In this document: positions 42,384-53,249 of the stretch, piece after piece | Layout: every line of letters begins with the position of its first letter | Numbering within the stretch: position 1 is the first letter of the stretch | Assembly: GCA_023014485.1 (NCBI GenBank) | Contig: JAJOZX010000938.1 | Span: 803,501-867,500 of the forward strand | Origin: Bathynomus jamesi | Taxonomy: Eukaryota > Arthropoda > Malacostraca > Isopoda > Cirolanidae | Direction: 5' to 3' | DNA length: 64,000 bases | Program-made: the position numbers and the translations under genes | Notes under the pieces: model-generated | The model's input: the letters and a program-made list of their open reading frames with translations, nothing else | What the model was told of the DNA's origin: nothing | Databases searched by the model: none

Positions 42384-42692
42384 AATGTATTGTATTCTTT
42401 CCTCTATAATTTTCACTTATTTTAAATTTAGCTCTCTCTCTTAAACTCCTTTCATGAATAGACAGCCTCGTAGGGACCAGCCGTTCTGTTGCTGTTTCGT
42501 GTCCTTTGTATTCCTTTGAACAGTATATGAAGAGCTCACTTCCAAAAGGTGCTAAGTCCATTTTTGCTCAAAAGTGAGTTTGTACCGTTAAAAAACAGTT
42601 CATGCCCATGTCCATCAAGGTGTGTTGTTGATTAGTTTCAAAAGTATTATATCCCTTTCATAACGGACATAATAATATGGCTTTTTTTCTTA
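42384..42692. other. LINE 3' untranslated region and junction
   Basis: AT-rich sequence between the end of one LINE fragment and the first ORF of the next. It is conserved in the right arm (50192-50499). No feature recognised. Confidence 0.4.
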
Positions 42693-43180
42693 GTGCGTCA
42701 TATGGACAAGGAGTTCGTTGAACGGAATCCAACCAAGAGGAGGAGGATCTGTCTTTCAGGAGCCAGGGTTGACAGAATTAGAGAAGAAGTAGAGAGGATT
42801 GATGTTGCCTCCCGTCACTCGATGTTGGTGACGATGGTAGGGGGCAACGACTCGTATAGGCCCGATACGAGAGTGCCTGACCTTTTGGAGAGATACAGCG
42901 GGTTAATTAGGTCCCTGAAGGCAAGGTCAGATAGGTTTAAATTTTAGGATTACGTCAAAAACAATATTTTTGAACACTAAATTAGAAGAGATTTGTGCTG
43001 AGGAAAATGTACCCTTCGTAAAGCTGTGGTCAGAATTTAGTGGTCCTAACCTTTTTATAAAAAATGGGGGTGCATTTTAATGAAATAGGGAATGTTAGGC
43101 TAGGGAGGTTAATCGATAAGAACGTTCGAAAGCTGTATAGGTCTAAGCTCTCTTTAAACATTGTGGGTCCGGGAAACGCT
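42693..43180 (+). pseudogene. CR1-type LINE ORF1 with SGNH-esterase-like domain (left arm)
   Basis: Reads MRHMDKEFVERNPTKRRRI, then SMLVTMVGGNDSY (GGND block) and, in another frame, FHFNEIGNVRLGRL (the block carrying the His). These blocks resemble the esterase domain known in some CR1 ORF1 proteins. A deletion near 42940 breaks the frame; the right-arm copy keeps about 139 residues open across that point. Confidence 0.6.
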
Positions 43181-43200
43181 GGCCCGCTTGAAAAATAGTA

Positions 43201-44319
43201 AAAAATAATTTAAGCGTCTTTTATTGTAATGTGCGTAGTATTAGAAATAAATTGAACGAATTTAAGGCTATGATTTATTCCGGGAACTACGATATAGTTG
43301 CTATGGGGCACGGAGAAAAACTCACCGGAGAAAAACTCACCGGAGAAAAACTCACCGGAGAAAAACTCACCGGAGAAAAACTCACCGGAGAAAAAGAAAA
43401 ACTCACCGGAGAAAAACTCACCGGAGAAAAACTCACCGGAGAAAAACTCACCGGAGAAAAACTCACCGGAGAAAAACTCACCACTTAAATGCAAAAGAGG
43501 ACAAAAACTCACCAGACAAATGTTTTTGCGAAATACATACACAGATCTTAAGATCTTAAGATCTCAACATTTTAGAATCGTTGTAGATAATTACTCTTCA
43601 TCTTTCAAATTGTTCATCTTTCAAATTGTTCTGTTTTTAACGAACCAACCAATATTAATTTTTCACCAACCTAGCAATCTTTCGTTATAAATTAATGCCC
43701 GGTTAGGTCATTTGAACGCCCGGGTAGGTCAACTGTACGCCCTTGACGATTGGTTAGGTTAAGTCATGATATTTTCGTTAAAAACACATTAATTATTTAA
43801 AGTGCTCTAACATGTTTAACTTTCTTTTATGGAGAAATTAAAAACATTTTTGAAATCATTGACCAAAACTACATCAGTATACCGATTTGGTTAAAAACGG
43901 AACATTTTAAAAGATGAAGAGTAACTGTCTACAATGAGTCTAAAATCTTAAGATCTTGTCTCGAGTGTATGTATTTCTCAAAAACATTTGTCTGGTGAAT
44001 TTTTGTCCTCTTTTGCATTTAAGTGGCGAGTTTTTGTCCTGGATTCAGTTGCTATAACCGAAAAGTGGTTAAATACTGTGACTCGGAACTTGTTGGGGGA
44101 ACTTGATATAGCGGGTTTTAAACTTTTTACTAATGATAGGTTACATAGGATTGGTGGCGGCATTTTGTTGTACATTCGTAATTCCCTTAGGGCTATCGAG
44201 GTTAAGAGAGATTTTCCGGCAGCAATTAATGCGACATGCGTTGAAGTTAGGGTGCGTAGTATTAGTTTTAATTTCGTTATTGTTTATAGACCTCCCGTTC
44301 CACCCCTCGATACCGATAC
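43201..44319 (+). pseudogene. CR1-type LINE endonuclease, split by a foldback element (left arm)
   Basis: The first part (43225-43305) reads NLSVFYCN-like sequence, RSIRNKLNEFKAMIYSGNYD, then IVAM. The second part (44040-44319) resumes VAITEKWLNTVTR, then GGGILLYIRNSL and FNFVIVYRPPVPPLDTDT. The catalytic ITE block is exactly where the foldback element entered, with GTTGCTAT on both sides. The frame ends where the inverted duplication ends. Confidence 0.75.
43306..44046. mobile_element. foldback-type element with 15-bp tandem repeats in its inverted end
   Basis: Inserted in the LINE endonuclease between duplicated GTTGCTAT (left copy ends about 43304, right copy begins about 44048). The left end has 11 tandem 15-bp units (GGAGAAAAACTCACC), one interrupted, then CACTTAAATGCAAAAGAGGA. 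The right end has the inverse of that last block with a single repeat unit. Long inner inverted repeats flank a centre holding GATTGGTTAGGTTAAGTCAT. The right-arm copy (48810-49530) has 6 units. Confidence 0.8.
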
Positions 44320-44467
44320 ATAATACGGAAAAGATCCACGACTTAACCTAACCAATCGTCACTCATTTTTTCATTTGTTCGTTCTCCCTCCTCATCTTGC
44401 GCGGAATGTTCTCCTATACAAGCGTCGTTCTTTACGTTACTTATACTGCGTGTTCTTTGCAGTTGAA

Positions 44468-44504
<37 letters not shown>

Positions 44505-44505
44505 A

Positions 44506-44587
<82 letters not shown>

Positions 44588-44640
44588 TGACGATTGGTTA
44601 GGTTAAGTAATATTTTCGTTAGTTTTAAAGTTTAAAGTTG
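44320..44640. other. spacer: SINE tail fragment, long (TA)n, module copies
   Basis: CACGACTTAACCTAACCAATCG, then about 100 bp matching the SINE body (TTTGTTCGTTCTCCC...GCAGTT), then a (TA)n tract of about 110 bp (44470-44583), then the inverse GATTGGTTAGGTTAAG. The module copies flank the SINE fragment in opposite orientation. No gene. Confidence 0.6.
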
Positions 44641-44753
44641 GGGAACGCAAACTACGCGAGGATAATGAAGGGGAACGTAAACTACACTAGAATAATGTAT
44701 GGGAAGGTAAACTACACTAGGCCCCATAGGGGGACGTAAACTACACTTGCTCC
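44641..44753. mobile_element. terminal repeat of a GGAGCAAGTG transposon, end 1
   Basis: Four degenerate copies of ACGTAAACTACACTAGG, the last reading GGGGACGTAAACTACACTTGC then TCC at 44753. It is followed by AAGATAAC (44754-44761), an 8-bp target duplication whose other copy is at 46776-46783 on the opposite strand. Confidence 0.7.
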
Positions 44754-46565
44754 AAGATAACATAGGCCCTCCAGTGGATGCTAACGGCGCTTTGGCTTCC
44801 GACGCTCAGGCGATGACGGGTATTTTAAGCAACTTTTTTGCGACAGTTTTTACCGCAGAACACACAAATAATGTTCCCGACGTGGACGATATCGTTCCAT
44901 TTAGTAGCGAAACTATTTTGAATGAAATAACCGTTTACGAAGGTGAGATTGCGCATTATATCGATAAGCTAAAAGTGAGAAAGGCTCCAGGCCCTGACGC
45001 ACTTTATCCAAGACATTTGAAAGATTTGAAAGACGTTATCGTAGGCCTCTAAACAAAAAATTTTAATAAGTCACTGGGAGCGGGAATTATTCCTGAAGAC
45101 TTCAAATTAGCTAACGTTACGCCCATTTTTAAAAAAAGCGACCGCACAGTCGCTAGCAATTATAGGACAATTAGCTTAACGTCAATTGTCGGTAAGCTTT
45201 TGGAATCCGTAGTTTGGGATCGTATCGTCGACCACTGAGAAAGTTGCGATTTGATTAATAGTAGTCAATATGGGTTTCAACGCCATAAATCTTTAACTAA
45301 TTTGTTAGAATTTTATAACGAAATAGTGCGCGAATACGATAGGCATAGAGCGGCTGACTTATTTATTTCGACTTTAAAAAAGCGTTCGATACAGTTCCGC
45401 ATAGAAGATTAATTGTGAAGGTTAAATGGTACGATATATGCAGTCAGGTAGCTAACTGGTTAGAGGAATGGTTTCGTTCTAGGAAACAGAGGGTCGATGT
45501 TAATAGTAGGGAATCGAGGCGGTTGGATGTAGGTAACGGTGTCCCTCAGGGTTCAGTGTTAGGGCCATTGCTCTGCCTATTTTTAATCTACATTAACAAC
45601 ATAGATGTAGGTTTGACCAGTAACGTTTCAAAATTCGCAGGTGATACTAAAATAGGCGGTAAAGTTCTTAACGTGGACGATAAAAATAGGCTCCAAGACG
45701 ATGTAAATAGGCTTTTGTAGTGGACGGATAAGTGGCAAATGCAATTTAACGTACAAAAATGTAAAGTTTTGCAAATAGGTTCTCGTAACAACAATTACAC
45801 ATACACGATGGTTGATAGACAGTCAACAATGGTTGACGAGGAAGTAGATTTAGGCGTACTCGTATCTAAGATTTGAAAGTTGGGAACCAGTGCCTGGAGT
45901 CTTGCGCAAAAGCTAATAGGATGTTAGGCTTCATAGCGCGTAATTTCAAATTTAAATCGAACAATATTATATTGCACCTTTACAAGTCTCTAGTCAGGCC
46001 TCTTTAGAATATGCCGTTTAGTTTTGGTGCCCGTATTTGCGTGAGGATATTGATAGGTTGGAAAGGCTTCAGCGAAGCGCCACGAAACTAATTCCATCAC
46101 AACGCAACAAGTCTTACGAAGATAGGATTAAAGACTTAGACTTGCATTACTCAAGACTAGGAGATTAAGGGGGGGAGCTTATTGAAGTTTTTAAAATCGT
46201 TAATAAAATCGATAACGTAAATTTTGACAAACTGTTCATTTTCAGTAATAGCAATACTCGTAATAACGGATTTAAATTACATGGCAGACGTTTTATTACT
46301 AACATCGCTAAAAACTTTTTTACGTTTAAAGTAATTAATTAATGGAATAATCTCCCTGCGTCCGTCGTGAACTCTACCAGCGTTAGTGTGTTTAAAAACT
46401 GTGTAGATGGCCATTTTAAAAATATTAACGTCGTTTAAAATGATAAAACAATTAGGAACGGGAGCTCTGGGGATAATGGTCGAGGTTTGAGTCTGTTGAA
46501 GATTAATGCCAGCTTGTTACATGCCAGCGTGTGATATACCAGCAATAAAATTATATTAAGAGAAA
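44754..46565 (+). pseudogene. CR1-type LINE reverse transcriptase half, inverted relative to its 5' half
   Basis: Starts at the point LQDNIGPPVDANG. Visible blocks: VRKAPGPDALYPRHLK, FKLANVTPIFKKSD, NYRTISLT, KAFDTVPHRRL, GVPQGSVLGPLL and KFAGDTKIGG, in which the catalytic pair reads GD, so the first Asp is Gly. A C-terminal LERLQRSATK-like block sits near 46055. At least six stops or shifts. It ends with a T-rich tail near 46570. Its missing 5' half is on the minus strand at 46784-50191. Confidence 0.75.
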
Positions 46566-46775
46566 TTTTTTTTTTTTTTAAACAAAATCGGAAACAGTAC
46601 ATGAAAAGGAAAAGATCCTAAGTCGCAATATTTTCGTTAATTTTAATGTTTTATTTGCTGGATTCACTTAAAAAATGTCTCCTGAAGATCCTAGTGTAGT
46701 TTACGTTCCCTAACTTTGACCTAGTGCAGTTTGTGTCCCCGTTTGCGTCAAGGGGACGTAAACTACACTTGCTCC
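46566..46775. mobile_element. terminal repeat of a GGAGCAAGTG transposon, end 2
   Basis: From about 46690: CTAGTGTAGTTTACGTTCCC, CTAGTGCAGTTTGTGTCCCC, then GGGGACGTAAACTACACTTGC with TCC ending at 46775. On the minus strand the end reads GGAGCAAGTGTAGTTTACGT, mirroring the end at 44753. Its flank is GTTATCTT (46776-46783), the complement of AAGATAAC. 46566-46690 has no recognisable feature. Confidence 0.7.
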
Positions 46776-46783
46776 GTTATCTT

Positions 46784-47188
46784 TATTCAGCTTACGATTG
46801 TTAACGTAGTCAAAAAACTTTTTCGGATTATGTTTACTATCCGCAGCTAGAAGTATCTCAAAATTACACTTAGCATTCCTAACAGATCTTTTAACCTAAC
46901 GTCTAAGCTCGATATATCTATTAAAGTTAGCTACCGTACCATTGCGCTTATTAAGTCTATACGCTCTGTTACCCTCGTTTATGAACTCACCTATTTCCCG
47001 AGTACACCACTTGGGCCTACCATGATTACTATCGCGCTTGGGCCTACGCGGAATAAACTCCCTTTCGATAATCAAAAAAACTTTCTTTAAACGCCTCCCA
47101 ATGAAATTTTGCATCATTATCCATAAATAAATTATCCCAGCCCACTACTCTCATCCTATCCGCAAAACTATCAAAATTAGCACTACAA
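46784..47188 (-). pseudogene. CR1-type LINE, linker between endonuclease and reverse transcriptase
   Basis: The minus-strand frame 46896-47117 contains REFIPRRPKRDSN and RPKWCTREIGEFINEGNRAY, the linker region with the KWWT-like block. It then runs through VNNRKLNK to the AAGATAAC duplication. It continues the endonuclease at 48882 after removal of the Merlin element (47197-48218). Confidence 0.65.
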
Positions 47189-47196
47189 AAATCAGG

Positions 47197-48218
47197 GGTA
47201 ATTATTCGTTTTTTGACCCAGTGTCTTTTTATAATGAGAGCAAACTTTTCTGGTCAATTTTGAGGTGTTCTGCACGAATCTGCCATCCGTTTCCTGTGCA
47301 AATGCGTAGTTTTCGAGATATCGTCATCTTGAAAACTACGCATTTGCACGGGAAACGGATGGCAGTTTCGTACAAAACACCTCAAAATTAACCAGAAAAG
47401 TTTGCATTCGTCATTTTCGCTTAAACTAATGAATTTAAACGAAAATATCATGACTTAACCTAACCAATCATCAAGGGCGTACAGTTGACCTAACCGGTGT
47501 CACGTACTGAACTGTCCGCAAAACATTAGGACCGATCAATTTGTGATGCGTGATCTTTACGGGGGCTCCGACCCCGTACCCACCGAGACCTAAATTATAC
47601 AAATGATAATGTAATAACATGTGCCAACCTTGCATGGGGAGTCCGCTAAATTTCGTCTGCCCTTAAACTGAAACGACACACGTTTATTTTTAGGATTTTT
47701 TTTACGGCACATAAAGACCTTCTGGTCTTTTCTTAAAATACAAGCACTATTGCATTTAGGGCAGGTCACGGATGTCTTAATTATTCCGTGATTGAAAAAA
47801 AGGTCTAAACTCTTGTCTTCATCGAGGGCAATATGGCGGATCACGTCTTCAAAATCAAATATGCATAACTGACACGTCATACTTCTAGTCACAAAAAAAC
47901 TGAACAGAACAGACGAACAGTTGCTAAAAATGATTTATTTGTAAAACAGGACAAATTGAATTACGCAGAAGTAGCCAGAATCACCAAAAATAAGAAATAT
48001 TCACCAAATAGTCGATATATATATAATATATATTATATATATATATATATATATATTGATAAAACACCAAAATAGGAAATATATTTTAATAAAAAAACAC
48101 ATTTTATACAAATTTGCACAAGATAATATATATATTTTCTTATTCAGTTTTGATTGGTTATTCAATATATATTGCTGTTATAGCTGGGTGTGACTGGGTC
48201 AAAAAACGAATAATAACC
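47197..48218. mobile_element. Merlin-like transposon, 1,022 bp
   Basis: Ends GGTAATTATTCGTTTTTTGA (left) and the complement TCAAAAAACGAATAATAACC (right); flanks AAATCAGG at 47189-47196 and 48219-48226, a perfect 8-bp duplication. Inside is a 170-bp palindrome (about 47235-47420), another GGTTAGGTTAAG module (47455) and a minus-strand zinc-ribbon-like frame. It interrupts the LINE in the spacer. Confidence 0.8.
47590..47892 (-). pseudogene. Merlin-type transposase, N-terminal zinc-ribbon fragment
   Basis: About 100 residues with TCPKCNSACILRK, then VFMCRKKNPKNKRVSFQF: CxxC followed by a Cys in an MCR(K) context, the layout of the N-terminal zinc ribbon of ISXO2/Merlin transposases. The DDE domain is absent. 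Its position inside the 47197-48218 TIRs supports the call. Confidence 0.5.
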
Positions 48219-48239
48219 AAATCAGGGACTTCTATTACG

Positions 48240-48882
48240 TTACTATCCTTACTGTTTTCTATCAATAGTTATCAAACCTAATAATTTGTTGATCACTAAA
48301 TCCCAAACTCTCACCTACTTCGAAACCTTCGACTATATTTTGGTCGTTCGTCATCACCACGTCTAAAATATTGTTACCATGCGTTGGTTCCGTAACCATC
48401 TGCCATAAAAATTATTTTCCATGAACTCAATCAGTCTCAAACCCTCATCATTACCAGTAAAAGTCTCGTAATTAACATTAGGACAGTTAGTCTGCGACAA
48501 CTACACTATCCCGATTATTAATAAAGTTACCAACAAGTATGTAAAATCTAGTATCGGTATCGAGGGGTGGGACGGGAGGTCTATAAACAATAACGAAATT
48601 AAAACTAATACTACGCACCCTAACTTCAACGCATGTTGCATTAATTGCTGCCGGAAAATCTCTCTTAACTTCGATAGCCCTAAGGGAATTACGAATGTAC
48701 AACAAAATGCCGCCACCAATCCTATGTAACCAACCATTATTAAAAAGTTTAAAACCCGCTATATCAAGTTCCCCCAACAAGTCCCGAGTTACAGTATTTA
48801 ACCACGTTTCGGTTATAGCAACTGAATCCAGGACAAAAACTCGCCACTTAAATGCAAAAGAGAACAAAAATTCACCAGACAA
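48240..48882 (-). pseudogene. CR1-type LINE endonuclease, second part (right arm)
   Basis: Minus-strand frame with VAITETWLNTVTRDLLGELD, GGGILLYIRNSLRAIEV and VIVYRPPVPPLDTDTRFYI. It continues past the end of the left-arm copy with VGNFINNRDSVVV (degenerate GDFN block). Open for 131 residues. The foldback element precedes it. Confidence 0.75.
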
Positions 48883-49530
48883 ATGTTTTTGCGAAATACA
48901 TACACTCTAGACAAGATCTTAAGATTTTAGACTCATTGTAGACAGTTACTCTTCATCTTTTAAATTGTTCTATTTTTAACCAAATCGGTATACTGATGTA
49001 GTTTTGGTCAATGATTTCAAAAATGTTTTTAATTTCTCCAAAAAAGAAAGTTAAACATGTTAGAGCACGTTAAATAATTAATGTGTTTTTAACGAAAATA
49101 TCATGACTCAACCTAACCAATCGTCAAGCGCGTACAGTTGACCTACCCGGGCGTTCAATTGACCTAACCGGAGGTTCAATTGAACTAACCGGGCATTCAA
49201 ATGACCTAACCGGGCATTAATTTATAACGAAAGATTGGTAGGTTGCTGAAAAATTAATATTGGTTGGTTCGTTAAAAACAGAACAATTTGAAAAATGAAC
49301 AATTTGAAAGATGAAGAGTAATTATCTTCAATGATTCTAAAATCTTAAGATCTTAAGATCTAGAGTAGGGTGTATATATTTCGAAAAAACATTTGTCTGG
49401 TGAGTTTTTGTCCTCTTTTGCATTTAAGTGGTGAGTTTTTCTCCGGTGAGTTTTTCTCCGGTGAGTTTTTCTCTGGTGAGTTTTTCTCCGGTGAGTTTTT
49501 CTCCGGTGAGTGTTTCTCTGTGCCCCATAG
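48810..49530. mobile_element. foldback-type element, right-arm copy
   Basis: Mirror of 43306-44046, with 6 instead of 11 tandem 15-bp units (about 49437-49525). Flanked by GCAACTAT/ATAGCAAC phrases, the complement of GTTGCTAT. Its centre has an extra clause (GTTCAATTGAACTAACCGGG) compared with the left copy. Confidence 0.8.
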
Positions 49531-49639
49531 CAACTATATCGTAGTTCCCGGAATAAATTATCGCCTTAAATTCGTTCAATTTATTTCTAATACTACGCGC
49601 ATTACAATAAAAGACGCTTAAATTATTTTTTACTATGGA

Positions 49640-50191
49640 TCGGCGTTTTAAACTATTTTTCACGTCGGCCCCGCGTTTCCCGGACCCACAACGTTTAAAG
49701 AGGGCTTCAACCTATACAGCTTTCGAACGTTCTTATCGATTAACCTCCCTAGCCTAACATTCCCTATTTCATTAAAATGCACCCCCATTTTTTATAAAAA
49801 GGTTAGGATCACTAAATTTTGACAACAGCTTTACGAAGGGTACATTTTCCTCAGCACAAATCTCTTCTAGTTTAGTGTTCAAAAATATTGTTTTTGACGT
49901 AATCCTAAAATTTAAACCATGCCTAGGGGTAATACCTAGAACTAAAGACCTATCTGACCTTGCCTTCAGGGACCTAATTAACCCGCTGTATCTCTCCAAA
50001 AGGTCAGGCACTCTCGTATCGGGCCTATACGAGTCGTTGCCCCCTACCATCGTCACCAACATCGAGTGACGGGAGGCAACATCAATCCTCTCTACTTCTT
50101 CTCTAATTCTGTCAACCCTGGCTCCTGAAAGACAGATCCTCCTCCTCTTGGTTGGATTCCGTTCAACGAACTCCTTGTCCATATGACGCAC
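49640..50191 (-). pseudogene. CR1-type LINE ORF1 with SGNH-esterase-like domain (right arm)
   Basis: A 139-residue frame from MRHMDKEFVERNPTKRRRI through MVGGNDSYRPDTRVPDLLER, LVLGITPRHGLNFR and VPFVKLLSKFSDPN; the HFNEIGNVRLGRL block follows in the next frame. Longer and better preserved than the left copy. Esterase function is a family inference; the usual catalytic Ser block is not clear upstream of 50191. Confidence 0.6.
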
Positions 50192-50499
50192 TAAGGAAAA
50201 AAGCCATATTATTATGTCCGTTATGAAAGGGATATAATACTTTTGAAACTAATCAACAACACACCTGGATGGACATGGGCATGAACTGTTTTTTAACGGT
50301 ACAAACTCACTTTTGAGCAAAAATGGACTTAGCACCTTTTGGAAGTGAGCTCTTCATATACTGTTCAAAGGAATACAAAGGACACGAAACAGCAACAGAA
50401 CGGCTGGTCCCTACGAGGCTGTCTATTCATGAAAGGAGTTTAAGAGAGAGAGCTAAATTTAAAATAAGTGAAAATTATAGAGGAAAGAATACAATACAT

Positions 50500-51400
50500 T
50501 TATACGCAAGCAAATGCTTCTAACTGGGTGTTCAAGGGAAGATACGCATCTAGTCTCTTTTCAAAGGACTCGACCGAATTACTTTGAACTATTCTGCCTG
50601 GCAATCCATTACGCAAATTAACTATACGATTGAAGAAAAAATGTTTAGCATCGTCAGAATTAAAATGTTTACCCTCTAATTTCAGACCATTACCGCGAGT
50701 TGTATCTGCATTTCTAAAGGTGAAATATTTTTCTGGGTCGACGCAGTCAAATCCTTTAATCATTTTAAACACCGGGATTAAATCTTCTCGAATCCGCCTT
50801 TTAATAATTGAGAATAAATTTAACGTTTCTAAACGGGCAGCGATTGATTTGTTTCTAAGTTTGGGAATCATCTTAGTAGCCCGTCGCTGCACTCTCTCCA
50901 TTCTGTCTGTGTCCTGTTGTAAATATGGGACCAGAACTGAACGCAGTATTCCAGGGGGGGGCGTACTAAGAAATTGTATAATACTGGCATTGTTTTTTCG
51001 GACTTAAATTCAAATTATCTATCTGCTTTTCTAACCGCTTTGACAAACTGCTTACTCAGTTTAAGAGTGTTGGCAACAATAATACCTAAGTCTTTCTCTT
51101 CAGTAACACTTGTTTATCTTATCGCGTATAGAATACTTTTCTTTAACATTGTTCCTGCCGATATGCAACTTTTTACATTTATCTATATTAATGTTGTTAC
51201 CACATTTCTGCCCACTCGAGTAACTTATTGATATCATTTTGAATCTGCAAGCATTCTGTCGCTGATTTTGTTCGTCCTCCTAGTTTGGTATCATCCACAA
51301 ATTATACTGTTAATTCCTCTGTCGATGTCATTGATATAACTAATAAAAAGAAGTGGTTCCAGAACTGATCCCTCAGGCACGCTAGTTAAACAACGCAGCT
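50500..51400 (-). pseudogene. CR1-type LINE reverse transcriptase end and C terminus (right arm)
   Basis: The open part (50500-50901) contains MERVQRRATKMIPKLRNKSI, REDLIPVFKMIKGFDCVDPE and GLPGRIVQSNSVESFEKRLD, the conserved CR1 C-terminal region. Upstream (to about 51400) are degraded reverse-transcriptase blocks. Mirror of 41490-42383. Confidence 0.75.
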
Positions 51401-51499
51401 GACATTATTTTCAAAGTGAAGGACGGACCAGTAGAGCAAGTACAAGTATTTAAGTATCTGTGTCAAACTATCACCAGCTCCTTGAATGACGACTAAGAC

Positions 51500-51955
51500 C
51501 AGGGGTTCCGAAACTTCTGAGCTTGTTGACCCTTTGATGATCTTATAAAGTTATCATCGACCCCTAACCCAAATTCTCAATATTTAAAATAATTTTAAAT
51601 GAAATGAAGTCAAGAAACATCAAAATATAATCAATATTTATTAATCATTATACTTATACAATTACCATTATTAGTAATTAAGTAAAAATTAATAACTCTT
51701 AAATACCTTTACAATTAAATCTTCTCTAATGAGATGGATGGGCATGATGGGCATTAACAAGGGCATGAACATTAGGCTATATGTTTGAGAGTTTGAGCCT
51801 TAAGTCACCGCGCTCATCGATGTTAAGCCTAGAACTTAAGTCTAGACCCCTAGAACTTTATCGACCCCCTATCGACCCATAGATCTTTATCGACCCCCCG
51901 CACAGTCCTATCGACCCCAGGGGGTCGATATTGACCGCTTTGGGAACCCCTGACT
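51500..51955. mobile_element. non-autonomous hAT-like MITE (CAGGGGTTCC), right-arm copy
   Basis: Mirror of 40932-41384, with CAGGGGTTCCGAAACTTC at one end and GGGAACCCCTG at the other. Confidence 0.75.
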
Positions 51956-52325
51956 TAGAGAGACATAAGGAAACAATATCGAAGTTACTTTGCAAAGCAA
52001 ACATGATTATAAAGAACTTCAAATTCTGTACAAGCTAAGCGAAAGACTCTCTTTCGTACTCTCTGCACTAATATTTATGGCCAGCAACTCTGGGTTAATT
52101 ATAAAAAATATTCCTGCAGAACCCTCAGTTTGCTTTACAACAGATCCTATAGACTGCTACATAAGTTACCTCCAAGATGCTCAACCTCTAAACTTTTGCT
52201 AATCGCAACGTTTCGAGCCTCCCTGAGGTAACAAGACGTGCTCAATACATTCCAGTGCGTAGAATTATAAACTCAAACAATTCCATTGTCCAAGCTATTC
52301 ATCACTCCTGCTTTGTCTTCTAGAC

Positions 52326-52529
52326 CAGTGGTTCTCACCCTAGGGGTAAATTACCAACTGGGGTAATGACAACTATTTTGTGTGTTAATAACATGCGATA
52401 ACGAAATTCTAAAAAACAGTATTGTGATAATCCAAAAGTTATACAAAAATAATATCTAATGACGGGTAATGGAGCTGGATTATAATTGGTTTTGGGTAAT
52501 CATACAAAAAAAAAGGTTGAGAACCACTG
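52326..52529. mobile_element. CAGTGGTTCTC hAT-type MITE, uninterrupted copy
   Basis: 204 bp, with TTCTAGAC duplicated at 52318-52325 and 52530-52537. It contains the empty target (GGTAATCA on this strand) of the 38104-40380 transposon. Confidence 0.9.
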
Positions 52530-52861
52530 TTCTAGACTGTGGACCACTTGGTATGAAAGTGTTTGTCTATAGCTCCACTTAACTTCTGCAGTAGCCATTC
52601 CATTACATGTACTTTTTATTGATATTTTTATTTTTTTTTCTTCCTAGTACTACATTTGGGAAACTGTTATTTGTAATTTTATTAATTTTTGTTTTATTAC
52701 GTGTATTATTATTTCTTTATTAAAGTAGTCCTTTTTTGTTTTTTTAAATTTATTGTTTAATTAGTTGTATCCTGTATTACCTGTATTACTATACCTTTTT
52801 ATAGGACCTGTATCCTGCCAATAAACTTTAACATTGTCATTATCATCATCATCATTATCAT

Positions 52862-52990
<129 letters not shown>

Positions 52991-53249
52991 GTATTGTCAC
53001 TACACGTACTTTTCATTTTTATTTCCTTTTTTGTCCTTCTTTTTGTAGTTTTAGCTTTGGGTAGTTTTTATTACTTGTTTCAGTACGTGTCTTATTTTTA
53101 TTTCTCTTTTAGTCATAACGTTTGATTTTTTAAAATTTATTATTGTTTGATTTATCTTATCGTTTATTACCTTCAAGAATATTTACTGTTTTATGGAATT
53201 TATATCCTGCCAATAAAGCTTGTCATTATCACGTATATATATATATATT

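Larger units (their letters stand above)
37239..44319 (+). repeat. left arm of giant inverted duplication, inner segment
   Basis: Reverse-complement match to 53395-48551. It contains the same order of parts: end of the CCCGGGA element, two CCTGCCAATAAA-type tails around microsatellites, a CAGTGGTTCTC MITE, a hAT MITE, an older LINE 3' end, LINE ORF1 and LINE endonuclease with a foldback insertion. It holds a 2277-bp transposon (38104-40380) absent from the right arm. The match ends at 44319/48551 inside the LINE endonuclease. Confidence 0.85.

Noticed and set aside
43231..43488. Open frame of repeated TGEKL units resembling zinc-finger linkers
   Set aside because: The repeat is a 15-bp tandem DNA unit of a foldback element, open in several frames and on both strands. 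There are no Cys2His2 pairs.
44375..44590. Frames of Tyr-Ile repeats
   Set aside because: Translation of a (TA)n microsatellite.
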